Assembly: GCA_029378245.1 (NCBI GenBank) | Contig: JARKIF010000389.1 | Coordinates: 1-22,459 of the forward strand | Origin: Roridomyces roridus | Lineage: Eukaryota > Basidiomycota > Agaricomycetes > Agaricales > Mycenaceae | Length of the DNA stretch: 22,459 nucleotides | Direction of reading: 5' to 3' | Part shown: piece after piece, positions 18,701 through 22,459 of the stretch | How the letters are laid out: the number at the start of each line of letters is the position of its first letter | How positions within the stretch are numbered: the first letter of the stretch is position 1 | The notes under the pieces: model-generated | Told to the model about the DNA's origin: nothing | Database searches by the model: none | What the model saw: the letters and a program-made list of their open reading frames with translations, nothing else | Position numbers and translations under genes: made by a program

Positions 18701-21700
18701 TCATGTAAACGTGAGCATCACAGCTTGCGTCGCTGGAATATCGATTCCAGCAGCGACAGTACCCGATTCGGTCGTCGCCGTCCCACCCACACGCCCATCG
18801 CTCGTCTCGTACGTCTGCCCGCCCCAGGTCAGACCCGACGCATCGTCGGCATGGCTGGCGGTAAACAATAAACATCAATCACTCAGTAGCCAGCCAGCAA
18901 CTCACCCAATAACAAGTCTCTTGACGGTAAAGCTGGTCGACCCCGATCCACCGCTGAATGCCAGGCTCACATGCGTACTCGGCCTGGTTCCCGTCGAAGT
19001 CGAAAGCCATGCCAACGAGTTGATGAAAACCGCCCGTTTCAGTGTGCCGCTTTCATAGAAGGCGTACCCCGCCATTCGACTGTCGTTGATGGTGAGCTCG
19101 ACGACTTGTGTGGAACCGCTGGAGCCGATGGCTTCGGCAATGATGATGGCGGCGTAGTATTGGGGCTGGACGTGTGAAGCGAGGGGGGAGGAGAGGGCGG
19201 AACCGTCGAGAATTGAGCGGGTGAGTGTGGCAGGTTGAATCTAGTGAAAATTAGAATGGTTCAATCGCGTGTATTGGAGCCCTACCAGGTTATACTAAAA
19301 ACCGCATCAGAGTTAAAGTGACACGACTAGAGTGCCGCGCACCTTGTAGCCAACGCCTTCATGGAATACACCTGCGTCGCGCCGATTTGCGAACTGGGCA
19401 TCCATGAGAGGAAATACGAGAGACTGCAAATTCAAACATACGCGAATAGAGCATAGTCGAGCTGATTTCGGAGGAAATCAATCATTGAAGAGAAATTAGG
19501 GCGGAAACTCACAGTCCACAACGCTGCTCCAGCAGTGTTGGAAACCCCAGGGGCACCCTGGAAGTGAATTTAGCAAGTATAGACGGACCAAAGGCAGCTC
19601 ACATGACAAGAATAGCTGTTAGTCTCTCCAAAGACATAATTCAGTCCCTGCCCATGGACGGCCTGGATATCCGGGCTGAAGCTCGACAAGTTGGACCGAA
19701 TCGTCGCCTTGGTCATGAGATCCTGCAACAAACCGCCGCTTCCGCTGCAGAAAGATCCTCTGAAAACAAACTTGAGAATCAGTGGCACTAGAATTGATAA
19801 AAAGACACCGACGAGTAGTGGTGTTGGGAGATGGTTTCGATGAAAGCGCCGGGTGCGGAGCTGAGAATGTTATTTGCAAAGATTCCCTGCGGCGAAAAGC
19901 CGGTGCTACTGTGCGATGATTCGGCAAAGGCGCCAGCCCAGAGACGAGTTTTGGAACTCGACAACTTGGCAGCGGCTGTGAGATTGGTCGCAAATTGGAT
20001 CCACCTGGCGTGGAAAGAATCAGCAACCCAGCACAAAAACATTCCAAGTACTGACTGCGTGGTGTATTGCTGAATATTGAACCCAGACGTACGCAGGCCG
20101 TTGTTGGTGTACAAATCTGCCTCGTTCCCAAGCTCCAGATTATCCAGCGTGATCCCCGCCTGGGTGAACGCCGATGACGCAAACGCGGAGATAATTGCTT
20201 GCGTCTCCAGGAAAACCGCCTAGAATACATTTCGGTAAGTCGGCTGGGGCACTCGGTTTCGGTTGAAATGGTCCGACCGTCAAATTGGCTCCGCCGAAAT
20301 TCACGCCCCACGTCACACCAGTGCCTATGAAACGAGCAAAATAAGCTGGAGTGGGTTTCGAGGACGCGCTTCACTTGCCTGAAGGAAGATTTTTCGCGGC
20401 CTCGGAATAGTGTAAGCTTCAGAACTGATTTCGATATGCCAAGCTTACCTGATAAAATCCAGGACCAGCGACGATACTCGTTGCTTCCGGGTAAGGGACC
20501 GTGGTCGTCGGCGGCGGGAACGAGTCTTGCACGCCCTGAACATTGGGGTTGAAATTCGTATGATCCTCACTGTCGGCGCCGATTCGGATCTTGGGCGGCA
20601 CACCAGTGATTTGGACAATGTTGTCCAAGCAGTTGAAGAAAAAGGTGTTCTGTGTGGCATTACCGGACCAGTCAAGCCATCCTGGATTGCGTCGTCAGCG
20701 GAGTCAGGTAGCGAGCAACGAATGAACTCACGGTCCTGTTCGATGGACAGGGAGACCAGATTTCCCGTAACTTGGGCCGCGGACCCCGCGGCAACAGGTA
20801 TGGTAACAGAATCGGGACCACCCGTGCTCGCGCCAGATCCGGGGGTGCTGGTGAGCGTGAATTGCTGGTTAGCGTCGGGTGAACTAGATGTGCAGGCCCA
20901 TATTTGCATCTGTGTGCCATCCGCATCCACGCCCTTGGTCAAATCCAAGCAGAAGTTCTGTCCCACCCAGGATATGCTGCCCGACGTGCTGTCAACGGCC
21001 CACAGCTGGTTGGTGTCGCCCGACGTGCAGGTCCAAATCTGGAGTAATGTCCCCGAAGTTGCGGTCCCGCCCGTGACATCCAAACACTTGTTCCCGTATA
21101 GTACAAGCGTGCCCGTCGAAGAGACTGTCCAGTCCTGCGAAGCCGAGACCGAGGAGATGCAACTTGAGATGGTGACGGGCGCGCCATCCGCGTTGGTGGC
21201 CGCAGTTAAACATCTGCCAGAGTCGACCGAAGGGTGGATGAACGTGGGTGTGCGGGAGCCTGGTCCAGTCGTAATCGTGAACATTTGATCTGCGTCGATA
21301 TTGCTTGGTGTGCAGGCCCATATTTGCATCTATGGTCTCTTGAGAGATAGGATTGATCAAACGGGAAAAAGACATACTACAGTGCCGTCGGCATCCGCAC
21401 CCTTTGTCAAATCGAGACACCAGTCGGGTCCATTCCAAGTGATGCTCCCGGACGCGCCCCAGTGGACCACGCCTGATTTGCGTCGTTCGTGGTGCAGGTC
21501 CAGATCTGCAGTCGCGTTCCAGAGGCAGCCACGCCCCCGGTGACGTCAAGACACTTGTTCCCGTACAGGACCAGCGTGCCCGACCCTGTCGTCCAGCTCT
21601 GCGATGAGGCGTCGCCGGTCGTGATGCAGTCAGAGATAGTAACTGGAGCTCCGTCCGAGTTGGACGCTGCAGTGAGGCATTTGCCCGAATCAACCGACGG

Positions 21701-21768
21701 ATGGATGAATGGTTGGTCGTCGAGGCAGCCAAGGCGAGGCTCAGAAGGGAAGGCCAGAACTGAGACAT
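18701..21768 (-). CDS. Secreted GH79 beta-glucuronidase with two N-terminal CBM13 trefoils
   Basis: GH79 retaining glycosidases remove glucuronic acid from proteoglycan/arabinogalactan-type sugars. Fourteen exons: 21768-21378, 21329-20732, 20681-20449, 20400-20379, 20324-20278, 20219-20056, 20004-19813, 19759-19603, 19557-19513, 19461-19442, 19393-19343, 19294-19286, 19240-18906 and 18854-18701; about 806 aa. Order: signal peptide (MSQFWPSLLSLALAAS), trefoil 1, trefoil 2, GH79 domain from about residue 300. GH79 marks: PPKIRIGADSEDHTNF, the probable acid/base Glu in LELGNEADLY (about 464), the probable nucleophile in FGETNSYSCH (about 595), then INDSRMAGYAFYE and ADDASGLTWGGQTYETSDGR of the C-terminal beta domain.
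Single missing bases break the frame near 21709-21713, 21457-21460 and 19363-19366. Intron 20325-20378 is GC-AG, and exon 12 is 9 nt. Family assignment is secure; whether the gene is intact in the organism is open. Confidence 0.9.
20844..21242 (-). repeat. CBM13/ricin-B-type beta-trefoil, copy 2 (coding)
   Basis: 133 residues in one exon, from TFIHPSVDSGRCL to QQFTLTST. It has three sub-repeats with Cys pairs and QxW-like ends (LQIWTCT, MQIWACT), the usual galactose-type sugar-binding trefoil. It carries no intron. It is a near twin of copy 1, sharing GTLVLYGNKCLDVTGG. Confidence 0.85.
21267..21709 (-). repeat. CBM13/ricin-B-type beta-trefoil, copy 1 (coding)
   Basis: About 132 residues over two exons, split by intron 21330-21377 between DGTV and MQIWAC. 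Same motif order as copy 2. Two single-base deletions affect it: near its start (21709-21713) and at the C-run 21457-21460, where copy 2 shows one extra residue's worth of sequence in frame. Confidence 0.8.
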
Positions 21769-21809
21769 TGGGTGGCCAAGCTACTTGGGCAGATGAGCCG
21801 CTGGCGCGG

Positions 21810-21817
21810 CTTTATAG
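21810..21817 (-). promoter_or_regulatory. TATA box of the GH79 gene
   Basis: CTATAAAG on the minus strand, about 42-50 bp upstream of the ATG at 21768. The spacing leaves a short leader. Confidence 0.55.
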
Positions 21818-22459
21818 CTGCCGGAGGAGGGCCTCTCTATACAAGCACCGGACATCATGGGCGCGAGAGGAAGCGAGATCCAATTTGATTTTTGGGGTCA
21901 GGAGGAACGGAAACTGCCACTCGTCTGAAAGCGGGGTATCTCAGTCGGGACACCGCACGCGACGCTCCAATTAGACCCAGGAGCCCTGAAAGGTTCTGTT
22001 CGAAGACTTCGATGTCGTGAAAGGAATTCAACTTCATCCTTTGCCGGTCTTGACGATGTGAATTTTTCCCGACATATGAGCAGGCGCCACGAAATTACAG
22101 CCTAACCTCCGGAATAAGGTCAGAAGACGCGGCATCGAGGAAAGGTTTCCGCGTGGCAGAGAAGGACAAAAAAGGAAAGGCCATCTCTTTCATCACCGAC
22201 CAAGCACGGGCTGCACGGCTCGGCAAGGCAGCGACTCCACCGTGTCTGCTCGCCCATTGCGGCCATCGCAGCTCAGCAGACAACATCCACCGCCTTTGCT
22301 TCGCTGTCGTCCTGTTTCCATCTATTCGGACCTACGGACGGCGTTCTTGCGCCACCAAATTAGCGACGCTTCAAGTTCGCCTCGAAAGCAAACTCTGGGC
22401 CGAAAGCGCGAGTCTGCGGCATCGTTGCTGGGAAGGGAATTATGTGCTACTTTGGGGCG
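21818..22459. other. Upstream region of the GH79 gene, otherwise unassigned
   Basis: The part near 21818 should be GH79 promoter. The remaining about 450 bp show no protein family on either strand that I recognise. A neighbouring gene could begin or end beyond the right edge. Confidence 0.5.

Noticed and set aside
20527..21288. Plus-strand open frame of 253 codons
   Set aside because: It is the complement of the trefoil exons; its apparent repeats are the antisense of the duplicated trefoils.
20844..21709. Ricin-like domains as evidence of a toxin
   Set aside because: Only the sugar-binding trefoil type is present; no N-glycosidase (A-chain) domain is seen, and the partner is a GH79 glycosidase.

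Overview
The window looks like nuclear DNA of a filamentous basidiomycete, probably an Agaricomycete. Genes sit on both strands, are packed tightly, and are split by many 40-65 nt introns (GT..AG, often with a CTRAY branch point). The protein families fit too: fungal Zn2Cys6 regulators, an F-box protein, a GH79 glucuronidase and a small secreted protein. All gene models were spliced by hand from reading frame, splice signals and family motifs. No transposon, tRNA, rRNA or CRISPR array was seen.

Layout, left to right. (1) 1-2.7 kb: a GET5-like ubiquitin-domain gene (minus, runs off the left edge) is divergent from the complex I subunit NDUFS5 (plus), with only 40 bp between the start codons; an F-box gene (minus) follows. 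(2) 3.5-7.4 kb: Zn2Cys6 regulator A (plus) converges on a C2H2 zinc-finger gene (minus). (3) 7.4-9.27 kb: no gene I can name; it holds an imperfect 82 bp direct repeat. (4) 9.27-13.2 kb: an Sld3-like replication gene and a two-RRM RNA-binding protein, both minus. (5) 13.4-16.3 kb: Zn2Cys6 regulator B (plus, 16 exons). (6) 16.4-21.8 kb: a small secreted protein (minus), an NmrA-like NAD(P)-binding protein (plus) and a large secreted GH79 beta-glucuronidase with two tandem ricin-B-type (CBM13) trefoils at its N-terminus (minus). (7) 21.8-22.46 kb: promoter of the GH79 gene, then unassigned sequence.

Housekeeping functions (tail-anchored protein targeting, respiration, replication initiation, RNA binding) are interleaved with accessory ones. 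The right part, regulator B plus secreted protein, redox enzyme and glucuronidase, could be a small co-regulated set for extracellular carbohydrate use, but this rests on proximity alone.

The most informative oddities are these: the duplicated trefoil in the GH79 enzyme, with an intron in only one copy; a 9-nt microexon and a GC-AG intron in the same gene; and single-base frame breaks confined to genes at the two ends of the window, while the six genes from 3.5 to 16.9 kb carry no certain break.
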